Assembly (NCBI RefSeq): GCF_000421225.1
Contig: NZ_ATWL01000012.1
Span: 62,001 to 126,000 of the forward strand
DNA from: Ruania albidiflava DSM 18029
Lineage (GTDB): Bacteria > Actinomycetota > Actinomycetes > Actinomycetales > Beutenbergiaceae
Length of the DNA stretch: 64,000 bases
Direction of reading: 5' to 3'
The notes under the pieces are model-generated. The model did not search any database. It had not been told where the DNA came from and saw only the letters and a list, made by a program, of their open reading frames with translations. Shown here piece by piece: positions 51,492 to 60,508 of this stretch (position 1 is the stretch's first letter; each line of letters opens with the position of its first letter). The position numbers and the translations under genes were made by a program.

Positions 51492-52445
51492 ATGGAAAAG
51501 TATCAGGATGTGACGCGAGAGGCCTATCGGCTGCTCGGTCAGCGCCCTGGACGTGAGGTCGTTCCCCGGGATCCGTCGTGCTCCGGTCACTGGCGCAGTC
51601 AGGACTACCCCAACCGTGCGGGGCAGTGGAACGTGCATCCCGAGTACGAGATCCACCTGGTCCAGCGAGGATCTGGTCGGTTCGCTGTGGGTGGTTATGT
51701 CGGCGCGTTCGAGGCTGGGCAGCTGGTGCTGGTTGGTTCGAACGTGCCGCACGGATGGATTAGCTCTGTGCAGCACGGGGAGAGAATTGCCGATCGGGAC
51801 GTGGTGTTCAGGTTCGCTCCAGAGTGGGTAGAGGAGCTGGAGCTCATTGCGCCGGAGGCGCGAGATGTGCAGGAGCTCCTTGCAGAGAGTCATCCAGGGA
51901 CACAGTTCCTTGGCGCAACTGCGATGAGGGCAAAGAATGAGTTGCTACAGATCGGAACAACTGACGGCATTGCGCGCTTAAGTCACGTAGTAAGTCTCTT
52001 GCGCTTGCTGTGTGACGCGCCGCAACATGAGCGACGGCTCCTATCTGATGGTCTGACGCCGCCTGTGCAAGAGACCAGAGAGGCTGAAGTTGTCAATCGC
52101 GCGATGGAGTACATCTTTGACAACCTGACTGGTTCGGTGCGCCTCTCCACCGCGGCCAAGCTTGCGGGAATGTCGGAGTCGGCCTTCTCGAAGTACTTCA
52201 GACGGGCTGCGGGGACCACCTTTAGCCAGATGGTGAAGCGGTATCGCCTCGAGCTCGCTTGTCGTCTGCTCTCGCTGAGCAGTACGCCAGTAGCCACGAT
52301 CGCTGAGGAGGTCGGCTTCACCAACCTGTCAAACTTCAATCGTCAGTTTCGAGCGACCCACGGCATCACGCCGAGTGAGTATCGGGCCAGGGTGTCTGCT
52401 GATCGACAATCGAACGAGATCATGCCGTACCGAACGGAATGGTGA
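51492..52445 (+). CDS. AraC-family transcriptional regulator
   Basis: 317 residues. The N-terminal half looks like a cupin sensor (WNVHPEYEIHLVQRGSGRFA, then GQLVLVGSNVPHGW). The C-terminal 100 residues are the double HTH of AraC: VRLSTAAKLAGMSESAFSKY and the ending PVATIAEEVGFTNLSNFNRQ with FRATHGITPSEYRA. It probably senses the compound imported by the divergent operon and activates its promoter. ATG 51492 is preceded by GAAGTGAGAAGAG. The gene is less GC-rich than the flanks. Confidence 0.9.
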   Translation: MEKYQDVTREAYRLLGQRPGREVVPRDPSCSGHWRSQDYPNRAGQWNVHPEYEIHLVQRGSGRFAVGGYVGAFEAGQLVLVGSNVPHGWISSVQHGERIADRDVVFRFAPEWVEELELIAPEARDVQELLAESHPGTQFLGATAMRAKNELLQIGTTDGIARLSHVVSLLRLLCDAPQHERRLLSDGLTPPVQETREAEVVNRAMEYIFDNLTGSVRLSTAAKLAGMSESAFSKYFRRAAGTTFSQMVKRYRLELACRLLSLSSTPVATIAEEVGFTNLSNFNRQFRATHGITPSEYRARVSADRQSNEIMPYRTEW

Positions 52446-53382
52446 CCAGCCACCGCGATCGTTTCATGGTCGAACAGAGTCCGTCACTTGCGTGCCTGCA
52501 CGTACGGGCAGCGATTCTTCCGGACGAAGGCGGGCGCAGTCGAGTGCGTCTGGACCGGGGATGTCCGTATGGTCAGAGCGGCCAGAATGAGATGGTCGGG
52601 CGGGTCGACGTGGCCGTGTCGCGGCGCATGGCGCCCGGGAACGGCGCCCGAAGGTGAAGGCACCTCATGTCGGTCCGACGGGCGGCAATCATCGGTCGGA
52701 AGAGCAGGATTCAGGTCAGTACTAGAAGGGTTCAGTTGGACTGGATCCGCTGTCCTGGTGCTTTGCCGTTGCCTTCTAGTCGAATCTTTCCGCTAGGTGC
52801 CGACTGCGCTCCAGAGAGTATCACTCTGTTGGACCGGAGCGGCTAGAGATTCGGTCGTTGTTGGCTACTGTTGTGGTGTCGGCATAACCGACGCTGCCTC
52901 TCCAAGGACCAGACGGAGGAGACCAGCAATGACGCAGAGGCCAGTGCGGAACCGACCCCCAGTTGGTTCCTCAGTAGCGGCAAGAGTGTCCATGTCGCGG
53001 AACCGGTGCCGGCGATTCCCGACGCTCGTAGGACGAAAACTGTGCCACTACGGAAGTGATCGGCAACTTCTCGGCCGCGCGATGTTCTGATGCGGAACAT
53101 GTTGGCGACCGGCCGAGGAGGTCGCACGCGTTGCTCCAGAGCCGGCGAGGAGTACAGCCCGTCTGACATGACCAGATGAAGCCAGGTCTGACTCCGGGCG
53201 TCTCGTCACCGCGCTCTGAAGGTGAGGAAGGGAACCCTCGACAAACCACGTGGGGGAGGGCCGGTCATCGCGCGGAGGTTCGACCTCGTGAGACCAGCTG
53301 CTGCCGGGATGCGGTGCCAGGTGCGCACCAGATGACGCACGAACACGAGGCGCTGATACAGGATCGAGAAGGGTGAGGAAGT
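52446..53382. other. Long intergenic region without recognisable gene
   Basis: 937 bp between the AraC gene and phoD. Short frames exist on both strands (for example minus 52843-53169), but none has recognisable motifs or a good ribosome site and the base composition is low in third-position GC. It may be decayed coding DNA or a regulatory/insertion scar. A PHO box, if present, is not obvious to me by eye. Confidence 0.5.
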
Positions 53383-55005
53383 ATGAAGTCAACGACTCGA
53401 GGAAGTCTCTCTCGCCGCGACGAGCTCCAGGCCGCGACGGCCACGCGCCGGCGATTCCTGACGGGCACCGGCGCGTCCGCTGGTCTGGCTCTGACCGGTG
53501 CGCTGTCCGGCCTGCACACGTCGTCGGCCGAGGCCCGCACGCCCTCGACGTCGGACAACCTCTTCACCCTGGGCGTGGCCTCCGGTGACCCGCTACCGCA
53601 CGCCGTCGTGATCTGGACCCGGTTGGCGCCCCAACCGTTCGAGCCATACGGCGGCCTGGACCCGGTCAACGTACCCGTCCAGTGGCAGGTGTCCGAGGAC
53701 GAACAGTTCCGTCGCATCGTCCGCAGCGGGGAAGCGATGGCGCGGCCCGAGTACGCCCACAGCGTGCATGTCGACGTGCAGGGTTTGCGTCCGTGGCGAC
53801 ACTACTTCTATCGGTTCCGTGTCGGTTCGCAAGTCAGCCCCACCGGGAGGACTCGCACGGCGCCCCGCGGGGTGCAGCGACCGGACGCGATCCGGCTTGC
53901 GGTTGCGTCCTGTCAGAAGTGGGATGACGGCTTCTACCTGGCCCATCGCGACATCGCAGAGCGAGATCACGACCTTGTGTTCTTCGTCGGCGACTACATC
54001 TATGAGTCCCACATCAAGCCGGAGGGTGGGGTTCGAGGAGGTGCCCGCCCCGATGTGGTGGACCGTGAACCGATGACCTTGGACGAGTACCGGTTCCGCT
54101 ACACCGTGCACAAGATGGACCCCGACCTGCAGGCTGCCCATGCTTCCGCGGCATGGGTGGTGACCCTGGACGATCACGAAGTCGAGGACAACTGGGCATC
54201 CAGGCATTCACAGAAGTTGGAGACTCCAGAGTTCATGGTGCGCCGCGCCAATGCGCTACGGGCATATTGGGAACACATGCCACTGCGCACGGCACAGCTC
54301 CCGAGAGGGCCGGAGATGCCTCTCTATCGCCAGGTGCGATACGGCCAGCTGGCTAACTTCTTGGTGCTGGACACTCGTCAGCACAGGTCACCGATCGTCG
54401 CAGACGGCGACTGGGTTGCGCCGAATGAGGAGTCGGCCGACCCCGGCCGCACGATCACCGGCGATGCACAGGAGCAATGGCTCCTGGACCGTGCGGGCCG
54501 TTCGAATCCCGTGTGGACGGTGTTGGTCCAACAGGTGGTGATGGCGCACCTGGACAAGCTGGCCGGGCCCGGTGAGCTCTCGCCGATGTCCACCTGGGAC
54601 GGTTACTCCGCATCTCGCGACAGGGTGCTCGGCGGGCTCACCGATCGCGACGTCGACAACCTGGTGGTGCTCACCGGCGACATCCACCAGAACTTCGCGA
54701 GCGACCTGAAACGCGACTTCTACGATCCAGACTCACCGGTGATCGGAGCTGAGTTCATCACCACCTCGATCAGTTCGAAGGGGGATGGTCAGGACGAGAC
54801 ACAGTGGGGCCAGACCATCCTTGGCGAGTGCCCGCACCTGAAGTTCCACAACGACCAGCGCGGCTACATCAGTTGTCTCGTCACGCCGGAGCAGTGGTTC
54901 GCCGACTACCGTGTCGCCGAACGCGTCTCCACCAACACAGGCACGGTCACCAGCCGCGCGGAGTTCGTCACAGAAGCCGGAGACCCGGGGGTGCTTCCAG
55001 CATGA
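53383..55005 (+). CDS. phoD: PhoD-type alkaline phosphatase, Tat-exported
   Basis: 540 residues. The Tat signal is TRRRFLTGTGASAGLALTGA, after a 21-residue basic extension. PhoD motifs: LFTLGVASGDPLPHAVVIWT, FFVGDYIYE, LDDHEVEDNW, LDTRQHRSP and LTGDIHQNFAS, which bind Ca and Fe. The enzyme releases phosphate from mono- and diesters outside the cell. The next gene starts within its stop (ATGA). It lies beside the Ugp-like cluster, so both may serve organic-phosphate use. ATG 53383 with GAGGAAG upstream. Confidence 0.93.
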   Translation: MKSTTRGSLSRRDELQAATATRRRFLTGTGASAGLALTGALSGLHTSSAEARTPSTSDNLFTLGVASGDPLPHAVVIWTRLAPQPFEPYGGLDPVNVPVQWQVSEDEQFRRIVRSGEAMARPEYAHSVHVDVQGLRPWRHYFYRFRVGSQVSPTGRTRTAPRGVQRPDAIRLAVASCQKWDDGFYLAHRDIAERDHDLVFFVGDYIYESHIKPEGGVRGGARPDVVDREPMTLDEYRFRYTVHKMDPDLQAAHASAAWVVTLDDHEVEDNWASRHSQKLETPEFMVRRANALRAYWEHMPLRTAQLPRGPEMPLYRQVRYGQLANFLVLDTRQHRSPIVADGDWVAPNEESADPGRTITGDAQEQWLLDRAGRSNPVWTVLVQQVVMAHLDKLAGPGELSPMSTWDGYSASRDRVLGGLTDRDVDNLVVLTGDIHQNFASDLKRDFYDPDSPVIGAEFITTSISSKGDGQDETQWGQTILGECPHLKFHNDQRGYISCLVTPEQWFADYRVAERVSTNTGTVTSRAEFVTEAGDPGVLPA

Positions 55006-55871
55006 GCAAGCGACGCCATCTTCTCATCGCAGCAGGCATGGGAGCCCTGACCACGATGCTGCTGGCCACGAGCACTGCGCAGGGAGTCGGCCCCGGCCCG
55101 TCGCGAGCCTCGATCCTTCTTGACGCCGATCCCGGCGCAGTCACCATCGCGCCCCTGCCATGTGACCGGCGAGGCGAGGTCGCGCTGAGCATGACCAACA
55201 CGGGGAGCGAGGGCGAGTTCGTCGACGCACTGTTGACCGCTTCCCCCGGCCTTGAACTGTCTCGAGAGCTCTGGTCCACCTACCTGCCGCCAGCAGATCC
55301 GACACAGGCTGTCAGTGCACCCGTCACCGTCACCGCAGCTGAGGCAACGACCCCCGGCGAGTACGAGCTACAGATGGCGGCTGCCGAGCAGACACTGTCC
55401 ATCCCCGTCACGATCGAAGAGCCTCCAGGGGACGGTCCGGATGCGAACCTCGCACTCTACCGACAAGCGTTCGCTTCGACGACCCATCCGAACACGACCC
55501 TGTGCGGAGGCGTCGACGGGAACCGTGACTCCGAGCAGTGGGCGGCGAGCGGCATCCACGACCGTACGCCGGAAGAGTTCCCCGACGTCTTCGGCGTCGA
55601 ACTGTCTGACGCATACGAGATCAGCAGGGTAGAGGTCTACACGCTCGACTCCGCGACCTACCCCGCGGCAGAGATGGGCATCCGCGACTTCGATGTCGAG
55701 GTGCGCACCCCGGAGGGCTGGCACACGACGGCGTCCGTGCACGACAACGAAGAAGGACACGTCAGCATCACCTTCCCGCACGTGCTCGCGGACCAGGTCC
55801 GAGTGGTCGTTCACGACTCCAATGACCACAAGTACTCGCGGATCATCGAGCTCGAGGTCTACCAGCACTGA
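55002..55871 (+). CDS. Secreted discoidin (F5/8 type C)-like protein
   Basis: 289 residues. A signal peptide (MSKRRHLLIAAGMGALTTML...TAQG) is followed by a beta-sandwich region and, from about residue 150, a discoidin/F5-8C-like domain: NLALYRQAFASTTHPNTTLC, DGNRDSEQWAAS, DVFGVELSDAYEISRVEVYT and ADQVRVVVHDSNDHKYSRII. Such domains bind galactose, GlcNAc or polymers. It overlaps phoD by 4 bp, so it should be made together with the phosphatase and may tether it to a surface (inference). No catalytic domain. Confidence 0.8.
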   Translation: MSKRRHLLIAAGMGALTTMLLATSTAQGVGPGPSRASILLDADPGAVTIAPLPCDRRGEVALSMTNTGSEGEFVDALLTASPGLELSRELWSTYLPPADPTQAVSAPVTVTAAEATTPGEYELQMAAAEQTLSIPVTIEEPPGDGPDANLALYRQAFASTTHPNTTLCGGVDGNRDSEQWAASGIHDRTPEEFPDVFGVELSDAYEISRVEVYTLDSATYPAAEMGIRDFDVEVRTPEGWHTTASVHDNEEGHVSITFPHVLADQVRVVVHDSNDHKYSRIIELEVYQH

Positions 55872-55980
55872 CTCGAGACTTGTCGTTCTCGCGATCGAAG
55901 ATCACGACGGCCTCGTCAGCAGCCACGGAATGAACACCACCCCGGCCACAGCGACCGGGCAGAGGCGTGGCGGGCCCGCC

Positions 55981-56799
55981 TCACCGAAACATCGGCCACG
56001 CCTGCCCGGCCAGCACCGCGCCCGTCAGCAGCACGGCGGTCGCGGCACACACTGCCCAGTCGATGCCCGCCACGCGCAGGGTGCCCAGCCGCAGCGCGCG
56101 AGCATCGGGCGCGCCGTAGGTGAAGCCCTTGGTCTCCAGCGCCTCGATCGTGGTGCGCACGTTCACGGCCGTGTTGAGGAAGATCGGGTAGAAGCAGCGC
56201 ACCGCCGTCTTGGCGACGCGCACCACCACCCGCCAGCCGAACAGGCCGGGGCGTTCCACCGGCGCCGACCGCAGCCGGTGCCCGTCGAAGACCGTGATGA
56301 ACTCCTCCATCAGGATCGGCAGCATCCGGTACCCGTAGCTCACCCCGAAGGCGAGCAGCTTCGGCGCCCGGAACGCCAGCAGCGCATCGGAGAGCTTCTC
56401 CGGGTCCAGGGAGACGAACGCGGCCATGGAGAACATCGAGACCGCGCCCAGCTTCAGGTTCAGCATCCCGAGCGCGGCGAGCGTCTCCCAGCCACCACCG
56501 AAGAACAACGACGCCACCGCCGTGTACACGATGTCGAACCCGAGCCCGATCACGAACAGGCCCAGCACCAGCGGTCCCACCCGAGCCAGCACCACCGAGA
56601 CCACCCCGAGGGCGAACAGCAGCGCCAGCACGGTGATGTTGTGCGTCAGCCACGGCACGATCGCCAGCACCAGGTACCAGAGGACCACCACCCGCGGATC
56701 CATCCGGGCGAACAGCCCGCCGCGGGAAGCATAGGCGGTGCGGATCAGCTCCAGCTTGACCCACTCCACGGTGAGCACATCGCGATGCTTGCGCGCCAT
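55981..56799 (-). CDS. ecfT: ECF transporter T component
   Basis: 272 residues, 5-7 helices. The cytoplasmic signature A-R-G (coupling helices) is seen in TIEALETKGFTYGAPDA region and RSAPVERPGLFGWRVVVR. The N-terminal helices begin LFARMDPRVVVLWYLVLAIV. It links the S subunit to the fused ATPase. Its ATG overlaps the ATPase stop by 1 bp. Last gene of the operon. Confidence 0.87.
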   Translation of the reverse strand: MARKHRDVLTVEWVKLELIRTAYASRGGLFARMDPRVVVLWYLVLAIVPWLTHNITVLALLFALGVVSVVLARVGPLVLGLFVIGLGFDIVYTAVASLFFGGGWETLAALGMLNLKLGAVSMFSMAAFVSLDPEKLSDALLAFRAPKLLAFGVSYGYRMLPILMEEFITVFDGHRLRSAPVERPGLFGWRVVVRVAKTAVRCFYPIFLNTAVNVRTTIEALETKGFTYGAPDARALRLGTLRVAGIDWAVCAATAVLLTGAVLAGQAWPMFR

Positions 56800-58595
56800 C
56801 ACGCCTCCTCGCCTCGCACCAGCGCCGCCAGCTCGGCCACGCTCAGCGGCACCGGCTCCAGGCCCAGCGCCTGCCCGATCTGGGTCACCTGCGGGGGCCG
56901 CAGCCGTGCCCGTGCCAGCACCCCGGCCTCGGAGAGGATCTGCCGGGGCGTGCCGTCGGCGAGCACCCGCCCGCGGTCCAGCACGAGCACCCGGGTGGCC
57001 CACTCGGCCACCAGGTGCATGTCATGGGTGGCGATCACCGCACACTCGATGTGCGCGCGCAGGTCCGCCAGCATCCCGATCACATCGTCACGGCTGGCGC
57101 TGTCCAGGCTGGAGGTGGGCTCATCGAGCAGCAACAGCCGGGGCCGCATCGCCAGGCCGATCGCCAGGGTGCCGCGGCGCTGCTGCCCACCGGAGAGGGT
57201 GCGCCCGTCCCGGTCGGCCAGCCCGGTCAGCCGCACCCGGTCCAGCACCTGCGCCACCAGCTCGGTGGTCCCGGGTCGCTTGCGCTGGCTGGGGAACAGT
57301 GCGACGTCGGAGCGCACCGAGTCGGTGAGGAACATCTGCTGCGGGTGCTGCAGCAGGTAGGCCACGTGGTCGGCCAGCACCGCCGGTGAGGCCGAACGGG
57401 TGTCCAGACCGTCGACGACGATCCGCCCCTCCCGAGGCACGGCCAGGCCGGCCAGCATCCGCAGCAACGTGGTCTTGCCCGACCCGTTGGAGCCGACCAG
57501 TGCGATCCGCTCCCCGGCGGCCAGCACCAGGTCGATGCCGCGCAGCACCGGTTCCAGCTGCCCGGAGACGCTCCGATAGGCGTGTGCCACGCCCCGCGCG
57601 CGGACGACGGCGGTGCCCACCTCTCCGCGTCCGTCACCAGCACACGGCTCACCCGGGGTACCCGGGCGAGCGCCGGTCTCCGCCACCGCCGGGGCACAGC
57701 CGACCGGGGCCGAACCGGCCGGCACCAACCGGCGCAGCTCCTCCGCGGCCGCTGCGACCGTACGCGGTGCCCCGCCCAGCCCCAGCGCCCGCACCGCCTG
57801 TACCGTCTGCGGTGCGGGGATGCCGTGGGCCTCCAGCTCCTGCGAACGAGCGAAGGCCTCGGCGACGGGCAGGTGCCAGGTGGGGGCGCCGTCGTCCATC
57901 AGCAGCACGGAGCGCGCATAGCGCGCGATGAACTCCGCATGGTGCTCGATGGTGACCACGGTGATGCCGTGCTCGGTGTTCAGCGCGGCCAGCCGCTGGT
58001 AGATCATCTCCGCCCGCGCCGGGTCCAGCTCCGCCACCGGTTCGTCCACCACCAGCACCTGCGGGCGCATCGCCAGCACGGCGGCCAGGGCCACCAGGTG
58101 CGCCTGCCCACCGGAGAGCTGCCAGACGAACTTCTCCGCCAGGTCCATCAACCCCAGCGTCTCCAGTGCTTCGGTGGCCCGCTCCCGGTGGTCGGCCAGG
58201 CCGAAGTTCACCGGAGCGAAGCTCACCTCGTCCAGCACGGTGGGGCGCACCAGCTGGTTCTGGAAGTCCTGGTAGACGTATCCCACGGTGGCAGAGAGCT
58301 CGGCGACGCAGGAGGTGAAGGTGTCCACACCGGCCACCCGCACCTCCCCGGCGAACTCCCCGGCCCAGTAGTGCGGCACCAGCCCGTTGAACGTCTTGCA
58401 CAGGGTGGTCTTCCCGGACCCGTTGTCCCCGACCACGGCGACGAAGCCGCCCCGGGGGATGTCCAGGGTCACGTTGCGCAGCGTGTCCCGCGCCGCGCCC
58501 GGGTACCGGAAGCTCAGGTCCCGCACCGTGATGATCGGCCCGTGAGCGTCCTCGACGGCGGAGGTCGCCGGGACCTGCACGGTCGCCCCGGTCAC
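56799..58595 (-). CDS. ecfA: ECF transporter fused A-A' ATPase
   Basis: 598 residues with two ABC ATPase domains. First: Walker A GDNGSGKTTL (about 56-65), signature LSGGQAHLVALA, Walker B VLVVDEPVAEL. Second: Walker A GSNGSGKTTL (about 368-377), signature LSGGQQRRGTLA, Walker B LLLLDEPTSSL. The linker is Ala/Gly/Pro-rich. One chain replaces EcfA and EcfA'. GTG or ATG start region at 58595; overlaps the S gene stop by 4 bp. Powers uptake of the compound bound by the S subunit. Confidence 0.92.
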   Translation of the reverse strand: MTGATVQVPATSAVEDAHGPIITVRDLSFRYPGAARDTLRNVTLDIPRGGFVAVVGDNGSGKTTLCKTFNGLVPHYWAGEFAGEVRVAGVDTFTSCVAELSATVGYVYQDFQNQLVRPTVLDEVSFAPVNFGLADHRERATEALETLGLMDLAEKFVWQLSGGQAHLVALAAVLAMRPQVLVVDEPVAELDPARAEMIYQRLAALNTEHGITVVTIEHHAEFIARYARSVLLMDDGAPTWHLPVAEAFARSQELEAHGIPAPQTVQAVRALGLGGAPRTVAAAAEELRRLVPAGSAPVGCAPAVAETGARPGTPGEPCAGDGRGEVGTAVVRARGVAHAYRSVSGQLEPVLRGIDLVLAAGERIALVGSNGSGKTTLLRMLAGLAVPREGRIVVDGLDTRSASPAVLADHVAYLLQHPQQMFLTDSVRSDVALFPSQRKRPGTTELVAQVLDRVRLTGLADRDGRTLSGGQQRRGTLAIGLAMRPRLLLLDEPTSSLDSASRDDVIGMLADLRAHIECAVIATHDMHLVAEWATRVLVLDRGRVLADGTPRQILSEAGVLARARLRPPQVTQIGQALGLEPVPLSVAELAALVRGEEA

Positions 58596-59494
58596 CGCTG
58601 CTTCCCCTTCCGGCGGGCGATCGCCAGGGCCACGGCCAGCAGCAGCACCAGGGCGGCCACGCTCACCCAGAGGAAACCGTCGCCGTAGGTGTCCCGGAAG
58701 TCGGAGTCCACCGCGCCGACCTCCACGTCCCAGGCCTCCAGGAAGGCGAAGAAGAAGGACGCCACCGTCAGCGCCGCGGCCACGAGCACGAACCAGCCCT
58801 GCCGTGGCGCCGAACCGGGGATCGGCTCACCGGGCACCCGCGGACGCATCCCCAGCAGCGGCTCGATCTTGCCGTGCAACGCCGGCACCAGCCAGATCGC
58901 CGGGAGGGCGCCGAAGATGATGCCGCTGATGATCACGTCCACCCCGAAGCCGATGCCCTCCAGCAGCAGCACCGACTGCGGCAACCCCTCGACCAGCTCG
59001 GCATCCTCCACCCCGATGAACACCTTCGTCAGGTCCACGGCCGCGGAGAGCACCTTGTCGATCGTCACCACCATGATCGCGGCGAACGTGAGCTGACCGC
59101 GGTTGCGGGGGTTGCGGATCAGCGAGCCGGCGACGTACAGGGCGAGGAACATCTGGATGAAGCCCTCCACCTCCGCCAGGCCGGAGAAGTCGCCCATCAG
59201 CAGGTCGGTGAACACGATCTCACCGAGCGGGGCGCCCAGCGCCGCCCAGAACGGGCTGAACAGCGCCACCATGGTCAGCGGCACGAACACGAAGTAGGAC
59301 ACGTCCACCTCGACCGGGCCGACGGACACGTCCGGGATGATCTCCAAGATCACGTTGGACAGCCCGAACAGGGACATCGACAGCACGAAGATCATCAGCT
59401 TCTGCGCGGAGGACAGCTCCGGTGCAGCCCCGCTGCCGACAGTGCGCAGCGTGCCGGTCCGGACGTCCTCCGGGGCGGATGGGATGGTCATCAC
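58592..59494 (-). CDS. ECF transporter substrate-binding (S) component
   Basis: 300-residue membrane protein with about seven helices (LMIFVLSMSLFGLSNVILEI; FVFVPLTMVALFSPFWAALG; IWLVPALHGKIEPLLGMRPR before the last pair). Directly upstream of EcfA in the same operon and the only candidate S subunit. Substrate unknown: typical ECF substrates are vitamins or nucleosides; the neighbouring LacI regulator and HAD enzymes argue for a sugar- or nucleoside-like ligand. The C-terminal helices after a soluble loop are an extension. Confidence 0.8.
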   Translation of the reverse strand: MMTIPSAPEDVRTGTLRTVGSGAAPELSSAQKLMIFVLSMSLFGLSNVILEIIPDVSVGPVEVDVSYFVFVPLTMVALFSPFWAALGAPLGEIVFTDLLMGDFSGLAEVEGFIQMFLALYVAGSLIRNPRNRGQLTFAAIMVVTIDKVLSAAVDLTKVFIGVEDAELVEGLPQSVLLLEGIGFGVDVIISGIIFGALPAIWLVPALHGKIEPLLGMRPRVPGEPIPGSAPRQGWFVLVAAALTVASFFFAFLEAWDVEVGAVDSDFRDTYGDGFLWVSVAALVLLLAVALAIARRKGKQR

Positions 59495-59512
59495 AAGCCT
59501 TTCGAGATCGGG

Positions 59513-60505
59513 TCAGACGGGAAGGAGGGTCTTCTCGGTCAGGATCAGGTCGCGCAGGTCGCCCGGGGTGTCGACGACGGCGGTGGCCAGGCCGGTCTGC
59601 ACCGCCGCCTGGAGGTCGGTGTCGGGGGTGCTACCGCCCCGGACCAGCACACGGTGGGCGATGCCGGCAGCCCTGGCGGCGGCGGCGTCCTTGGCGGGTT
59701 TGTCGCCGAGGAACCAGCTCTTGCCCGGGTCGGCCGCGACCGCGTCCAGGGCGGCCTGGACGATGGCGGCAGCGGGTTTGCGGATGCCGAACTCGTCCGA
59801 GCACAGGTAGGCGCCGATCAGCTCATCGAGCCCGTGGGCGGTGCAGATGGCCCGGACCGCGCGCCCGCTGACGGTGTTGGAGACCACCGCCACCGGCATG
59901 CTGTTCTCCCGGCAGGTGGTGAGCAGCTCCAGCACCCCCTCGCGCAGGGTGCGCCGGCTCTTCAGCAGCCCGAGCCGGTAGGTGAGCTCACCGGCCTCGG
60001 CGCGCAGCAGGGCACGTTGGCGCACCGTCAGCTGTTCACCCACCAGCTCCACCCAGAACTCGGCGGGCGAGACCTCCCGGCGGCGCTCGGACTTCAGCCG
60101 TTTCGCCTGCGTGCGCGCGGCGGTGATCAGCCGGAGCGCGGTGCGGGGGCTCATCGGTGCCGCCGGGGAGGAGAGCAGGGCGGCCAGGTCGGCGGCAAGC
60201 TCTCGTACTGCGGCGGGATCCGGCCGGCTGGTGGAGATCACCCCGCCGTGGTCGATGAGCAGCGCCGCACGGCCGGTGACTGGTGTGCCGGAAGTAGCGG
60301 CAGTGGTGCTCGGGACGGGCTGCGGCGCAGCGGTGGTGGCAGCCTGGAACGCTTCGAGCAGGCCGCGCGGATCGGGGTAGGTGGCATCGGGCTCCGCGCG
60401 CACGGGAAAGGGTGGGTCGTCGGTGTGCTGGCTGCGGGTGAGCAGCACCGTGCCGACCTTGGCCCGGCGGGCGGCGACCACGTCCCGGTCCAGCGTGTCG
60501 CCCAC
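59513..60505 (-). CDS. HAD hydrolase, second half of interrupted tandem-HAD gene
   Basis: 330 codons from a GTG three bases after the amber codon at 60509-60511. It starts with the last HAD motif of the first domain (GDTLDRDV) and, after a Pro/Ala-rich linker, has a whole second HAD domain: LLIDHGGVIST (nucleophile Asp), VAVVSNTVSG, GIRKPAAAIV and FLGDKPAKDA. The frame is the same as that of the upstream ORF, so the ancestral product was one 531-residue protein. Without restart or read-through this part is not made. Probably a small-molecule phosphatase for the ECF-imported substrate. Confidence 0.8.
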   Translation of the reverse strand: MGDTLDRDVVAARRAKVGTVLLTRSQHTDDPPFPVRAEPDATYPDPRGLLEAFQAATTAAPQPVPSTTAATSGTPVTGRAALLIDHGGVISTSRPDPAAVRELAADLAALLSSPAAPMSPRTALRLITAARTQAKRLKSERRREVSPAEFWVELVGEQLTVRQRALLRAEAGELTYRLGLLKSRRTLREGVLELLTTCRENSMPVAVVSNTVSGRAVRAICTAHGLDELIGAYLCSDEFGIRKPAAAIVQAALDAVAADPGKSWFLGDKPAKDAAAARAAGIAHRVLVRGGSTPDTDLQAAVQTGLATAVVDTPGDLRDLILTEKTLLPV

Positions 60506-60508
60506 GTA

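Noticed and set aside
52446-53382. Short frames possibly remaining from a transposase
   Set aside because: No DDE or HTH motifs and no terminal inverted repeats could be seen.
54490-54520. GTTCGAATCCC, similar to a tRNA T-loop
   Set aside because: It lies inside phoD in frame (Arg-Ser-Asn-Pro) and no cloverleaf can be built around it.
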